64,000 bases of DNA from Grammothele lineata (Eukaryota > Basidiomycota > Agaricomycetes > Polyporales > Polyporaceae), in the NCBI GenBank assembly GCA_002150815.3, contig NDFF03000035.1, positions 248,001 to 312,000 of the forward strand. The letters run 5' to 3'. Below are positions 49,060 to 60,870 of the stretch, one piece after another; position 1 is the first letter of the stretch, and every line of letters starts with the position of its first letter. The translations under genes and the position numbers were made by a program. The notes under the pieces were generated by a model. The model did not search any database and was not told where the DNA came from. It was given only the letters and a program-made list of their open reading frames with translations.

Positions 49060-50947
49060 ATGATCGCCCTTCCGACATTTGTGCTCTTGTCCCTTGTTCT
49101 CGCTTACGCGCTCCGGGCACTGCGGAAGCGTATTAACAAGTACGACGCGTCATTTGTCAAGCTTCACGTCTCCCAAGATTCTGTCGTTCTTCCGACTCGG
49201 ACCAGCACCGGTCCCGGGCTGTCCCTTGCCCAGGTCATCCGCGACAGCGTTCCGGCGCTCGGGAAAGAGGCAAAGTTTGACGGACTCTGGTGGCTTCCCG
49301 GGTATGCTCCATCTCCGCGGGTATATATGAATGTACCCGTCACGCTGATGGTACATTCTGGCGCGTATGCGGGCTCGTCCGGTCTGGATGGTCTAGGGGG
49401 CACTTCCAAACCATTTATTGCACCCTCGGAGACTTCAGCAAGGTGGATCCGATTGTGTATGAACGGTGAGCTTCGATGATGCCCAGCTTCGGCTTCTCTC
49501 AATTATACTGTACGTACTGACTGACAGCTTTGGCATTACAGAAGGTATCTACAACTTCCAGATGGCGGTGAGCTTAAGTGAAGGAAACTCTCGCGGTCTC
49601 GGTCTCGGTCTGATCGTCGCATTTAAGGCATCCTGGCGCTCGATATCACTCCGCCTTTCAGTACTGTCCCGCTGTCCGATTCGGAGAATGTGCTCCTCGT
49701 AGCTCACGGTCTGACTGGGGGATCACACGAGTCCTACGTACGCTTCGTATTGTCTTCCGTCACGCGATCGAGGCAATCTGGCGGTTTGGCCTTCCGCGCC
49801 GTCGTGCTCAACTTCCGTGGTTGTAATGGGAGTCCTGTCGTAACTCCTCGGCTTTATCACGTAGGCTCTCCGTTTTATAGCTCCCGCAAGTGTTATCTCA
49901 CCTTTTTCTTCTATAGGCAGGGTCGTCCGATGATATTCGGCACGTCGTGTTATGGATCTGCCACTCGTTCCCAAGATGCGCAATATATGGCCTAGGTACT
50001 GTCTACCTGTGCGTTCTGTGGTAGTACTGACGTGTGTTTTCGTGTCAGGATTCTCGCTTGGAGCAAACATACTTGCCAAGTATGCGGGAGAGGAAGGAGA
50101 CGATTGTCCTCTCCATGCCCTCGTAGCGCTCGCAAATCCATGGGATTTCGTGTATGGCCATCACTGGCTTCCCAGCACTTTCCTCGGCAGGAACGTTTAC
50201 CGATACGCCCTCGGAGGCGCATTACGTGCGCTGTTGCATCTTCATCGCAGGGTTTTCCTAGAAGCAGAAGGACTTCCCCTCTCTCGAGAAGATTTCGAAG
50301 ATGTTTTCCAGCGACGTAGTATCACCCTCGGGCAATACGACCACATGGTCACGGCGCCACTGTACGGATTCAAGAACCCCGTTGACTACTACCGTAGAAT
50401 TAGCTCGTCCCGTGTGGCCGCGAACATCAAAATCCCTTGTCTGGCTATCAACAGCGCCGACGACCCTATCACAGGTCCCGGCTGCGTTCCCGTTCAGGAG
50501 GTGCGTTGTCATTGGCCTCCGTCCTCGTTCCGCTCCCGCTCTGATGCTATTACGTTTCCGCAGGCCCATCGTAATCCGTATCTGATTCTAGCCGTCACCC
50601 AAACTGGAGGGCATCTGGGTTGGTTTGAGGAGGGAGGCGCGGGCCGTTCCGTCGGGCGCTGGTACGCGAAGCCTGTCGAGCAGTTTCTGAGTGCTCTCAT
50701 CCAGGTGAGTACCGGCTCGCGCACAGCTTAATACACGAGGCCCAGTACTGACAGCTCTGGTGCTCCTTTCATCGGGGTATGGCAGTACGATTTGGCAGCC
50801 CGGCCAAAGCCGCGCGTCAGAGTGCTTGGAACCGATTTCGCGCGACAGGACGACCGCCCGGAGGTTGGGTTCAGGGAGCTCACGCGGGAGCAGTCTGAGC
50901 TCGTCGTCAGCGGCACAGCGGTGTCGAAACTGTTCACGGGCTGGTGA
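49060..50947 (+). CDS. alpha/beta hydrolase, YheT/EMB8 type
   Basis: Serine hydrolase of the YheT/EMB8/Eht1-like family; yeast relatives act as esterases or acyltransferases in lipid metabolism. A hydrophobic N-terminal segment (MIALPTFVLLSLVLAYALRA) may anchor it. The family start pattern follows: FDGLWWLPG, then across an intron the HFQTIYCTLGDFSKVDPIVY segment, LPDGGTLALDI, LLVAHGLTGGSHESYVR (oxyanion region), VVLNFRGCNGSP, nucleophile elbow GFSLGANILAKYAGEE, ALANPWDFVYGHHWL, the acid CLAINSADDPI, and the His in GGHLGWFE. It ends SGTAVSKLFTGW. About six introns; the frame is consistent. Catalytic triad Ser-Asp-His all present. Substrate unknown. Confidence 0.87.
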
Positions 50948-52321
50948 CGAAGGCCGAGGCAAGTGCTGGTTTTAGTTCTTACTTCAATTGACAATGTCCG
51001 TCGGGTGCGCGTCGCGACGTGTTCGGCTCCAGGGGCGCACGTGGCCCTTTTGTTTCGCTCGCGGAGTGCGTTTCGTCGGGAGAAGGTGTCGCGCTGACTG
51101 AACTGTTCAGCAGGGCCTCGCGGCGACCACCTGCCGGTTGTGTGTTGGATGCGGTACTTACGCGCACCGAATGGCGAGCGGTCCGTAATGGATAGCAGGG
51201 TACCGCAACGACGATCAGCGTGTGACGTGTATCATGTCCTTCTCATACGGGTCCATATTGTCCTCATCTCGTGCACAGGACTGCGGCTGAGCTTCATATT
51301 GGCTCGGTATGAACACCAGTTCCGCCCTCGGAGGCCACAAACCATCCTGCCTGATTGGGTTGGCGCTCTACTAGGCAGTGGACAGAGCATTCAAGCATAA
51401 GCTCAAGCGTCGTGTCGTGTCGCGCGGAGGCCGGGGCGACGACCCTGCATCAAAGCGCTCTTGAATGGACCGAGGAGATTGGGGAGGATCTGACGATGGT
51501 GTGCTGCCTGGGCACGACGGGCGACGAACTGTAAGTAATCTAAGGTTCACCACGTGCCCGAATATGACTACTTCCGCCGCGTATTCAGAGCCAGGACGCT
51601 CGCTGACCGTTGTGCGGCTGGCGGGATCTGGCCATCTGAATCGGAGCGGCACAAGCGTATCACGCCCTGCAGAAGCGCTGCCGCCTGAGAATTTTCCCAA
51701 AGCGTGGTGTGACATGACAGATGATTGCCCAAGCCCGCCGACAAATCTCGTAACGGCCGCCCGCTTGCAGCGGCCGGGGCGGCTTGCGGACTCTTGCGGG
51801 CCTGCCATGTCCAGCTGGCCCCGGCCCTTGTTCCTCGCGTCTCGCGCGGCGCGCCCCAGTACTTCCCAATGAAGGCAGCATTGCTCATACCCAGCAACGC
51901 TCCGTCCCGTGCCCCGGCCGCGACGCCGTCCGTCCCCTCTCCGCGTCGCAGCACCGCACGCGCTCCAACACGCGTCCGAGCCCCATCTCCCAAGCGACCC
52001 CGATTCCCGATCGCGCACACGCACCGCGCAGCGTGCCCCCGCCAAGCAAGCGGCCATCGACGTTGTGCACGGCTGGGAGCCGCGCACACGTGCAAATCAT
52101 CTCTGGCTGTTTGAGAACCTTTCATTTGCGCGACAGGCAGGGGATGCGCGCGGGGCCGGAGATCTCGCATTTTCCAAGATAGATAAATTCTCCGCTTGCG
52201 CGACCGTGACGACGTTCCTCCCCACCAATACCTTCCCGGGTTCGCGGTCTGCTCCCGCTCCTTCCAGCCCGTGCTGCCCCCGCGCCGTTTTCCTTTGTCC
52301 CATATTCTTCCCCACTTTCAG
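50948..52321. other. intergenic, desaturase upstream region
   Basis: Long frames on both strands here (e.g. minus 51371-52087) are GC-composition artefacts without domains. Possibly includes a long leader of the desaturase gene; a pyrimidine-rich tract precedes its ATG. Confidence 0.4.
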
Positions 52322-54467
52322 ATGACGAAGTCTCACAAGATCCTCGACGGGGCACACTTCGCGAAGGATGCGGAGAAGCCCACAGAGCTGTACTCCGAAG
52401 CAGACCTCCCAGAGTTTACACCTATGGCTTGGTACGCACCTCCACTCACTCGGAGACGGCTCTCCGTGTGTGCTGACGACCCGAGCAGGAAGCTCCAGGA
52501 GATCCGCGCCGCCATTCCCGCACGCCTCTTCGTCCGAGATACTCGGAGAGGCTTGGCGTGGCTTGCCTTCGACTTGGCCATGGCGGCGGGGTGCTGGAGG
52601 GCTGCCCTCTACATCGATCCGACGTTCAGGAGTCGCGAGATAATCCAGATATTGTCTCCTGCCGGCGCTGCGGCTGCTCGCTGGGCGTGTTGGCTGGTCT
52701 AGTCAGTCATACTTTGGATGCTTTAGTGATTAAGCTGACACTGAACGCACTTTCGTAGCTGGTGGTTTCAAGGACTCATATTTACCGGGCTTTGGGTAAT
52801 AGGCCATGAGGTCAGTGCTCGGACGGTTTAGTTGCCGGTCATCGTGCGCTCATTGGCTCTTTTCCCCTTATAGTGCGGCCACGGCGCCTTTTCACCAAGC
52901 CAACGAGTCTGCGACCTGATAGGATTTGTACGCCTTATCCCTTATAACTCAGAAAGGCATAGTCCGGGCGACTAACGCTCGCGGATGCTTTTAGGTCGTC
53001 CACTCGCTGCTTTGGACGCCCTACTTCAGCTGGAAGATCTCTCACCACCGTCACCATTGCAACCATGCATCTATGGAACGGGATGAGGTCTATGTCCCCA
53101 AAACGCGAAGCGACCTTGGCATTCCCCAAGAGCACGACTATCACGGGATCGACTACGACGAGTATTTTGGTGATACACCGTTGTATACCCTGTACATGCT
53201 AATTCGCCAGCAACTGCTCGCATTCCCGGCGTATCTTTGTGCGTCATTCCGGTTATTCTCTTCGGGTATTATAGCGTTAATCTATGTGGCGTAGTCTTCA
53301 ATGTCTCAGGGCAGAAGAACTACCCTAAATGGACGAACCATTTTGACCGTAAGTTGCTTCTCGTTTGTGCTGTCTAACAAGGTCTTATAATGGTCACTGC
53401 ATTTACTCGATCTAGCAAATTCTATCCTATTTACGAAGGAGCAATATCGCGTCGTCTGGATGTCGAACTTCGGGATCCTTGCCATGGTGGCCATTGTCAG
53501 GCTTGCCTGTATCACCTGGGGCGCAGCCACCGTTGTGAAGTTGTACGGCATACCTTGGCTGTGTGTGACCCACTGGTGAGCCTTTGCCTTTATCTGCTAC
53601 ATGATACCGCTCATGTCTCATCACCTGCCGCCCTGCCGCCCTCCTGAACTCCGACCGCTCCCGCTGACAACCCTAAATGTCGCGCACGACACGATGTGGA
53701 TGACCCGACCTCTGCCGGCCGCCACTCCTCGGGTCGCTCTTGCCTGGACTCGACACTCTCGGCACCATCCTCGTGCCGCCATCCGACGGTGGGGATGAAA
53801 CGACCGACAGGTTCATCATGATCACTTACTTGCATCACACCGACCCCGACCTGCCTCACTATCGCCAGCCGGAATGGAACTATCAACGTGGGGCTGCGGC
53901 CACGGTGGACCGCAATTTCCTCGGCTGGATGGGCCGCTTTTTCCTGCACGATGTCGCGCACTATCACGTCGTCCACCACTTCTTTCCCAAGATGCCCTTT
54001 TGTACGTGCTTTTCTGCACACTGCTGCTATTCCAAAGCGAGCAGGAGAGCCGCTCAGGCACTCCTAGCCAATACGCGGGTATGTATGAATGAACGTGGCT
54101 AATGTTTCTTCGTAGACCACGGCGCCGAGGCGACCCAATACCTCAAATCCTTTATTGGGGAGCACTATCACTACTCCGAGAAGCCCGTTTTCCGAGCGCT
54201 TTGGGACAACTATAATGACTGCCAATTTGTCGAGGATGAAGGTACGTCACCCCCTCTCTGGGGTAGTACCCTCTCGGCTATGGCTTCTGCTTCCCCGAGG
54301 ACGCTGACCATCGCTCGCCGCACGGCGCCCCGTGCCATAACCCTATAGGCAACGTTCTCTTCTACCGCAACAAAAAGGGCCAGGCCACCCTTCGCCCTGC
54401 GGCGAAGTACCTCACGGACGCGCGCTCGCGCGCCCCTGCTACAACCGCCGCCCTGGCGTCGTCTTGA
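52322..54467 (+). CDS. delta-12-type fatty acid desaturase
   Basis: ER membrane di-iron desaturase of the FAD2 group, which normally inserts a double bond in oleoyl chains to give linoleate. Exons read MTKSHKILDGAHFAKDAEKP, LQEIRAAIPARLFVRDTRRG, membrane stretches, then the three histidine boxes. Box 1 is HECGHGAFSP (split by an intron after HE), box 2 is SWKISHHRHHCNHAS, box 3 is FFLHDVAHYHVVHHFFPK. Also typical are YGIPWLCVTHWFIMITYLHH, TDPDLPHYRQPEWNYQRGAA, and ATVDRNFLGWMGRFF. It ends LTDARSRAPATTAALASS. About eight introns, one near 240 bp. Boxes 1 and 3 differ slightly from the usual HECGHQAF and HVAHH, so product specificity is not certain. It appears intact. Confidence 0.88.
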
Positions 54468-57400
54468 CTCCCAAACGTCCGACGCCATGGCGGGCCCTGA
54501 CGCGCGCCCCGTACGCCGCCTACACGTGCCCGCAGCGTGCCGCCGCCGTCGCTCGCGGGCCGCTGTGCGGTATGTGGACGCAAACGCACGGCGGCCAGGG
54601 CTCGCATAAACTCGCGGCCCGTCTAAAACCAATCGTCTTGCTCCATCCTCGTCCACCTATCACTCAAGTATCTCCAACCCCGCGCCGTGCGCACACTACA
54701 CGCTTCGCTCTGCTTTCTCCTGCTCCACTCGTCTCGCCTCGCTTTCGCTTTCGACACGTACGCCCTCATGCCGTCACCGCACGTCCCGTCACGCCCGCAC
54801 GAGTGTTGTTTGTTGTAATCTCTTGTAGTCATAACCCCCACGCGCTGTCGCCCCTGCTTCCGTTCTCGTTCCTCTATCAGTCCAGTGTATATTTCCGTAC
54901 CGCACCTCCCGCCGGTTCCCCGACGGCGCACCTTGCTACACACATAGACTGGCACGCCTTTGCCACATCTTGCACATTCGCGCCCACGATCTCCTCATGC
55001 CTCACGCCGCTTTCCAATTGCTCAACGGGCCACCCAGGCCTCAGTCGTTCGCTACCATCAACCTTGCTCTTGTCCCTTTTTACGCCTGCCCGCCCTCTCC
55101 GTCTCGCGGGGAGCGCGAATCCCACGCCGTCATGTCCCAAACGGCTCCATAATTGCTCTTACTTATTCGGTGCCTGACGCGCCACCGCCGCGACGATCCC
55201 CCTTGCAAAGCCATGCCGCCTCGCAAAAAGACGCATAGGAAGCCAAAGTTCGCAACATCGATGTTCCGCCTCGGTTCCCCGCCCGCGCCTCGGTCGGTCG
55301 CCCGCCCGTTGAGGCATGTGCGCCCCGGCCCACGTCGGCCCCGCGCGCGTCGTCCTCATCCCTTCAAGGTTTGTGCTTCTTTGAGCGCGAATGTTTCCGT
55401 CTGTCGTCGTAACTTGCAACGCGACGATAGCGGCTACGTATACGTGCGCCGTGTACGGTCCGACGCCGGGTTCTCTCCGACCCTGTCGGCTCCTGCCCAG
55501 CGTCCGCGGCCGCGGCAGCGGCATGTGTGATCCGCAGGGCCTTTCTCGTAGTACCGTCCTGACGGGATCTCGGCTCTCGCGAGGAGTCATTCGCGGGCGG
55601 CGAGCGGCGACTGGCGAGCACTGAGTACTGAGTGGCGAGGGGAGGCGCGCGCGTAAAAGGGACGACTGGCTGCAGCATTCAATCGACGAAGCCCTTGCGG
55701 GGCGGACGCCTCGAGGCCGCGCCGAACTGCGCAGGCTTAAGGGCACCGAAGCTTCGCGGGCGTCCGCGCTGCCGGGAGCTCACGTTAATAAGGGAACTTA
55801 CTTGGCGGGCGTGGCCGCGCCTCCGTACCGGCAAGCTCGCGGAGAGGGGTGGGGGAGAAGGCCCAGGCGCGCGCCGTAAGCGTATACTTATATATAAGTG
55901 CTGTACTTAATGCGCGTAGCTCGAGCTTCGAGCTTCGCGCTTCTGCGCGGCGCCGCCCGTCCAGTGCCTACCCGTCTGCTCGCCTGCTCGCCCCTGCCAC
56001 CACACCACGGGCGTGGGCCGGGCAGGGCGGGGGTTTGCGGAATCGCCGCGGAATGTCCGGGGCGCGTTCTGGAAGACGCGCGACGCAGGGTGGCATCAGA
56101 AGCGGGAGCGGAGAACTGAGCGCGGCGAGCTTCGTATGTATGGCAGACCCCGAGGGTCGAGCCCGAGGCCCGAGGCGTAAGGCTTGAGACTCCTGAGGCG
56201 TGAGGTTTGAAGATTGAGGATTTGGCTTGGGACCTTCGAGTATGGGCGCGATGGGAGTGCTGCGACGGGCGCCGGGCGCCGTGACGCGATCCCTTCCTGA
56301 GACGGACGCTGGTGTAGGCTGCGTCGTGAGAGGGGACGCGGGAAAGGCACAGGGACTGGGTAGAGGGAGGGCCCTAGGAAGCGCGGTGGTAGTGAGATGA
56401 GAGCGCTCAAGGAGCGTCGGGCGCGAGGGACCGGGACTGGACTATCCCGGCGTCACGACGTCGGGCTCACGGCGGGGCTTCGCTCCCTTACACGTTCCTG
56501 CGAAACCTTGGGCGTGCGCGAGGTTATGAGTAAGACTTTGTTGAGGCTTTCGGAGACTGTGGGGCAACCATGTGGGCGCGCGTGGTAGAGATGTGATAGA
56601 CGTGGTTCGCGGGCCGTTGTGTGCGCGTTTGTGGGACGATGCGTTGACTGCGCGCGATAGTCCTGGAGGTTGCGCGTGGGGCTCCAGGCTCGGGAAGGTG
56701 TCCGCTCGGCCGCATTCAGTCATCGAAGGAAACTCCGGGCGGATTCAGATACAAGGCCCAGACCAAAGGGGTACGTCACGCCGACGGCCTGTCCATCACG
56801 AATAGCCGTGCATAGCTTGGCTTTTGAGTTGTTGGGAACGCGCGGGGTTGAATGGGCGATATTTTGAACTGTGGCGGCAGTTTTTGTGGGGTTACGGGCT
56901 CCGCCATCACATAAGCGAGTATTGTATCCGAGCTGGGGTGACGAGATTTGCGCTCTACTCACCGCCCGTGACGGAAGACTCCTTCGATTGGAGCAGGCGA
57001 CGGATTCTTTATCCATTAGAGAGATCGGCACGGGTTCACTGTGAGGCGTAGCATACGAGGTATATAGTGTGGTCGAGTGCCGTCATCCCGATTGAGCGGG
57101 ACAGGAGTCTGGGGGTGCCTAGAGGAGAAGATACGTACCTCATTCTCCATGGGCTTCCTGCAGCCGCTTTGGGATCCTGCAAAATAACACAATGCTCTGA
57201 TCGCAAGTCCAACGACTGATCCTCGGCTTGTTATGTGCGGGAATGACCGTGCCCACACGCTGTCGGGAGCCACTTCATGCTTCGGTGACAACGTTCTGCT
57301 TGTCCGCGGTGTTCCAGTAAGCACGGTAGAATGGGGCAGGGGGAATATAGTGTATGTACTCCCGGGGCCTTTACCGGACTGTCGGGGAGTGCGTCGGGGG

Positions 57401-58527
57401 TAAGATATTCCCAGAAGGGCATTCACGGGAGAACGGCGGACAGACCGCAGCAAGCGCGTAATGAAGACGTGTACGAGAGCTGCTGTGGACTCGTTGTCAG
57501 TGGGACGAGGAAGCAGGGGTAGCAAGGCACTTAACAACACGTCCTCACCGATTTCTACCTTGGCACTTAAAAGTCAGACGACAGAACACGTCCGGCTCGC
57601 AGACGGGCACGCCCACGTGACGCAAGACTCTTCACACGAACAAACGGATGATTCGGGGGCCTGGAGATGGGTCAGAATATTGCGTTCGTTTGGGTCACGA
57701 CTCACAATCACAATTACTAGCTGAGATGTCAAGCAAGTCACTCTACTAGATGACTCTGTATGTGTCTTGTTCCGCTATCAGAAAGATGCTCTAGTGTTCT
57801 ATTTATTGGCTGACTATGCTTCGTATAGTATTCAAGCATGATTGAAGGCCGAGACTTACGCACTTGTGAGCGGAGGCTGTTAAAAGCAAAGCTCAGAGCT
57901 TACCACACGGATCGCACGTGCTGCTATGGCTCGAGTCAGCCAGACGTTAGAAGCCCCGCGGAACCGACGGTGGAAGTGCACGAGCGAATTGGCTCTGTCA
58001 TCGATGCGAGAGGATGGTCAGCAAGACGACACGAGCGGAGAGGACAGGCCTTGCCATTCGCCGACGCGTCCTGGCAGGAGACACGACACGCTGACTCAGA
58101 CGCGCTCACGTGCCGCGCGATCCGCCACGCACGCCTCGGCACGTTCGGCACGGCCGAGTAACGCCCAAGCGAGCATTGGCGCCCGATGAACGCATCGAGC
58201 TCTTAGCGGACTCGTCGGTCCTCGCTGCTCCTTCCGCCACCGTCGCCGTTCACGGCTGCTCTCTCTACCCCCGGTACTCTAGCTCGCTCGTGCACCGCTC
58301 GCTTACGGAGACATAGGAACTTGGATAGCTGTCGCGCAAGGTATGTCACTGCTCCTGCTCGCCCCGCGCCGTGAGAAGCATATCCGAAGCTGTACTCGCA
58401 GTGCCGGTCTCGTTATCCCGCGCGCGTCTCTCTCCTTCGACCTCTGCTCGCTACCTCCAGTCTGACCACTGATTAGAGATAATTCAAGACAAACCGGCCG
58501 ATTGGCAAAACACACCAAACTCACGTC
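54468..58527. other. 4-kb GC-rich region, no supported gene
   Basis: Many overlapping frames on all phases, all Arg/Pro/Ala-rich as expected from base composition. A frame at 55214-55527 starts MPPRKKTHRKPKFATSMF but shows no domain. Around 56160-56225 there is a loose run of GAGGCGTGAGG-like repeats. A minus frame at 57016-57540 has a faint oxidoreductase look near TIFPLPHSTVLTG but cannot be supported. Confidence 0.4.
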
Positions 58528-60327
58528 ATGATCCAAAAGGTCGACTTCGCGACGATCGCTCAAGATGTCTATGCCTTGGCGGCTTCCGACGAACCCCTCG
58601 CACGCCCGGTAAAGGAGGCATTGGCTGTCATAGATGAAGCTCTGGATACATGGGGGTACGCCTGTTCCATCACCTTGCAATTTGCACTAGTACCGACATT
58701 ATCGCCTTCTCAGCCAGGATCATATCGCATTGAGCTTCAATGGCGGCAAAGACTGTGAGTCTTCGTAGCCCTTGTCACTCAGATCTTCTCCTGACCATTG
58801 AGATCTACAGGTACGGTCCTTCTCCACCTCGTAACAGCCAGTCTTGGTCGCCGCGTTGCCTCTCAGACTGACGCGCTCAAGCCCCTCTCCTCCGTCTACA
58901 TCCCCGTCCCATCCCCCTTTCCTCAACTCGAAACCTTCATCGACAATGCTGCAAAGCAATACGGCCTCGATCTCTTCTACTGCCCACACCCCACCGGCCC
59001 GAGCTTTCCCGTCGAGACTGTGCCCACCCCAGGGGCGCAGGCGGCACCCGTACCAGAGCGACCGATGCACGTAAAGGGCGGTGAGGGTATGCGCATGGCG
59101 CTCGAGCTCTACAAGAACAAGTTCCCTCATGTCGAGGCTATTTTGATTGGGACAAGGAGAAGCGACCCCCACGGAGGTGAGCATTCATTTCATCACTTTT
59201 GCCTTTGGGGCCGTCGCGCGGGGGCTGCACGGGACATTGCCGAGCCTCGCGGCGCTTCCGTTGGAGGGTGCACTTTCATATTGCGCGGAGAGACTGTCAT
59301 GTGTGTATGCGCAGCACACTGAGGCATGAAAGTCTGTTTCGTAGTCCGGAGAGAGACGTGAGATGTTTCAGAGCGCATATACTTAGTCTGCTATATGCGC
59401 GCGCCTCTGACAATAGATATTGATATCCCAATAGCAAAACTAGGATACCGCAATCCAACCGATCCCGGCTGGCCCCGCTTCGTCCGTGTAAATCCCATCA
59501 TCAACTGGTCATACGCGGACGTTTGGGCCTACCTACGGGGGTTCGACGTCCCTTACTGCTCTCTCTACGACGAAGGGTAAGCGCCCGTCGCTCACCCGCC
59601 TCTGACTAGTACTGACCGCACGCGCAGTTACACCTCCCTCGGCTCCACGTACAACACCTACCCCAACCCCGCGCTCCGTGAGCACTCGCACTGCACGTGT
59701 GGCCGCGCCCCTGCCTCCGCCGTCCCATCCTCTTCCTCCTCCGCCTCAGGCTCCGCAACAACATCAAAGCCCAACGGCACGTCCTCATCCCGCTCCCCGA
59801 TCGAACCCCTCCCAGACCACCTCGTGCTCCTGAACGGCCCGGGAGACGCCCCCTTCGCGTTCTGCACGGGGGAGCCGACGCGGGCCGCAGACGAGAAGAC
59901 GCCCGCGCCCCTCCCGTATCGGGCAACGCTTGTGGACCTGGCGGCGCCGGGGATACAGTGTTTGGGTGGTCCGTCAAGGTCCTCGACGCCGATCCCGGCT
60001 CCTGCCCCGGCTGTGAATGGGGTCAACGGGGTCAACGGGGTCAACGGAATCGCCAGCATCGCGACAAACGGCGTCAACGGCACGAACGGCGTACACCCCT
60101 TCGAGGTCATCCACCGGAATCCGAGCGAGACGTGCCACGGCGAGCCCACAGCTCCCGCCGCGCCCACGCCCGCGCTGGTCCCCGTCATCCCGGCGAACGC
60201 GGGCGAGTGTACGTGCGCGCCGCGCTTCCGGCCCGCGTACGAGCTCGCGGATGGGGCGCTCGAGCGGGCGGGGAGGGGGGCGGCGGCGCCTGCTCCCGCT
60301 CCCGCTTCTCATGTGTTGAAGGTGTGA
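58528..60327 (+). CDS. FAD1: FAD synthetase (FMN adenylyltransferase)
   Basis: Cytosolic enzyme of the PAPS-reductase-like fold that adenylates FMN to FAD. The start is [20 protein letters not shown]. Across an intron comes the P-loop-like [20 protein letters not shown], then [34 protein letters not shown], the family block [20 protein letters not shown] and [20 protein letters not shown], and [15 protein letters not shown], where yeast Fad1 is nearly finished. This protein continues about 225 residues: a Ser/Pro/Ala-rich tail with the peptide VNG repeated four times (encoded by a GGGTCAACG repeat near 60013-60045) and two CTC motifs (HCTCGRAP and ECTCAPRF), ending ASHVLKV. Four introns. Convergent with the biotin-protein ligase gene. 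Confidence 0.93.
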
Positions 60328-60870
60328 TCGAGGAGGCGAAGGGATGGGACGTTGGAGGAAGGTTGGAAGACGGTTTTAGACGGTTTTCTTCTTGTACTAT
60401 CGCTACTTGTATGTCTGACTTATTCGTAGTGTTTTTGTTGCTTGCACGTACTCGTACGTATATGCGCCCAATCACGCCTGTCCGTGGTTAGGCGGATTTT
60501 GGTGTGTGAGGCAGAACTTGTAGTCATAGCGGCGGTAGGCGTACGCCAGTTGTCGCTGCTCGAATGTAATTGTACGCGGCTGGATAGACGGTTTGAAATT
60601 TTCGTTGGAGATGTCAGTTGTGCGCCTCGAGTTACGTAAGCTTTCGGCATGATCCATGATCCATGACCAGTTGATCGCTCGATAGAGCATCCAAGGAAGA
60701 TTAGCAGTAAGCCGCCCCAGCCCACAATCGCGGCCTAGTGCCATACTCTTCATCGCGTCCTGGAAAAACATTAAGCCCAAATTCTTGCTTTTGTTCCAAA
60801 CACGCGTGTGTAGACTCATACAACAGATGCTATTCAAAACCTCTCTTCGCCCACCCCCGGGCTCCCCAAG
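60328..60870. other. convergent 3' intergenic region
   Basis: 543 bp between the stops of FAD1 and BPL1; AT-richer than the flanking genes and probably both 3' untranslated regions. No gene seen. Confidence 0.55.

Noticed and set aside
51371..52170. Two long overlapping minus-strand frames upstream of the desaturase
   Set aside because: Different phases of the same GC-rich DNA, no conserved motif, no splice logic.
53454..53813. Apparent loss of frame in the desaturase before the third His box
   Set aside because: A single 240-bp intron from a GTGAGC donor to a CGACAG acceptor joins THW to FIMITYLHH in frame.
54464..55177. 237-aa plus-strand frame following the desaturase stop
   Set aside because: Overlaps the desaturase end in another phase, Pro/Ser/Arg-rich without domains.
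57016..57540. Minus-strand frame suggesting a D-amino-acid-oxidase relic (TIFPLPHSTVLTG)
   Set aside because: Only one short segment looks familiar; flavin and substrate motifs are absent.
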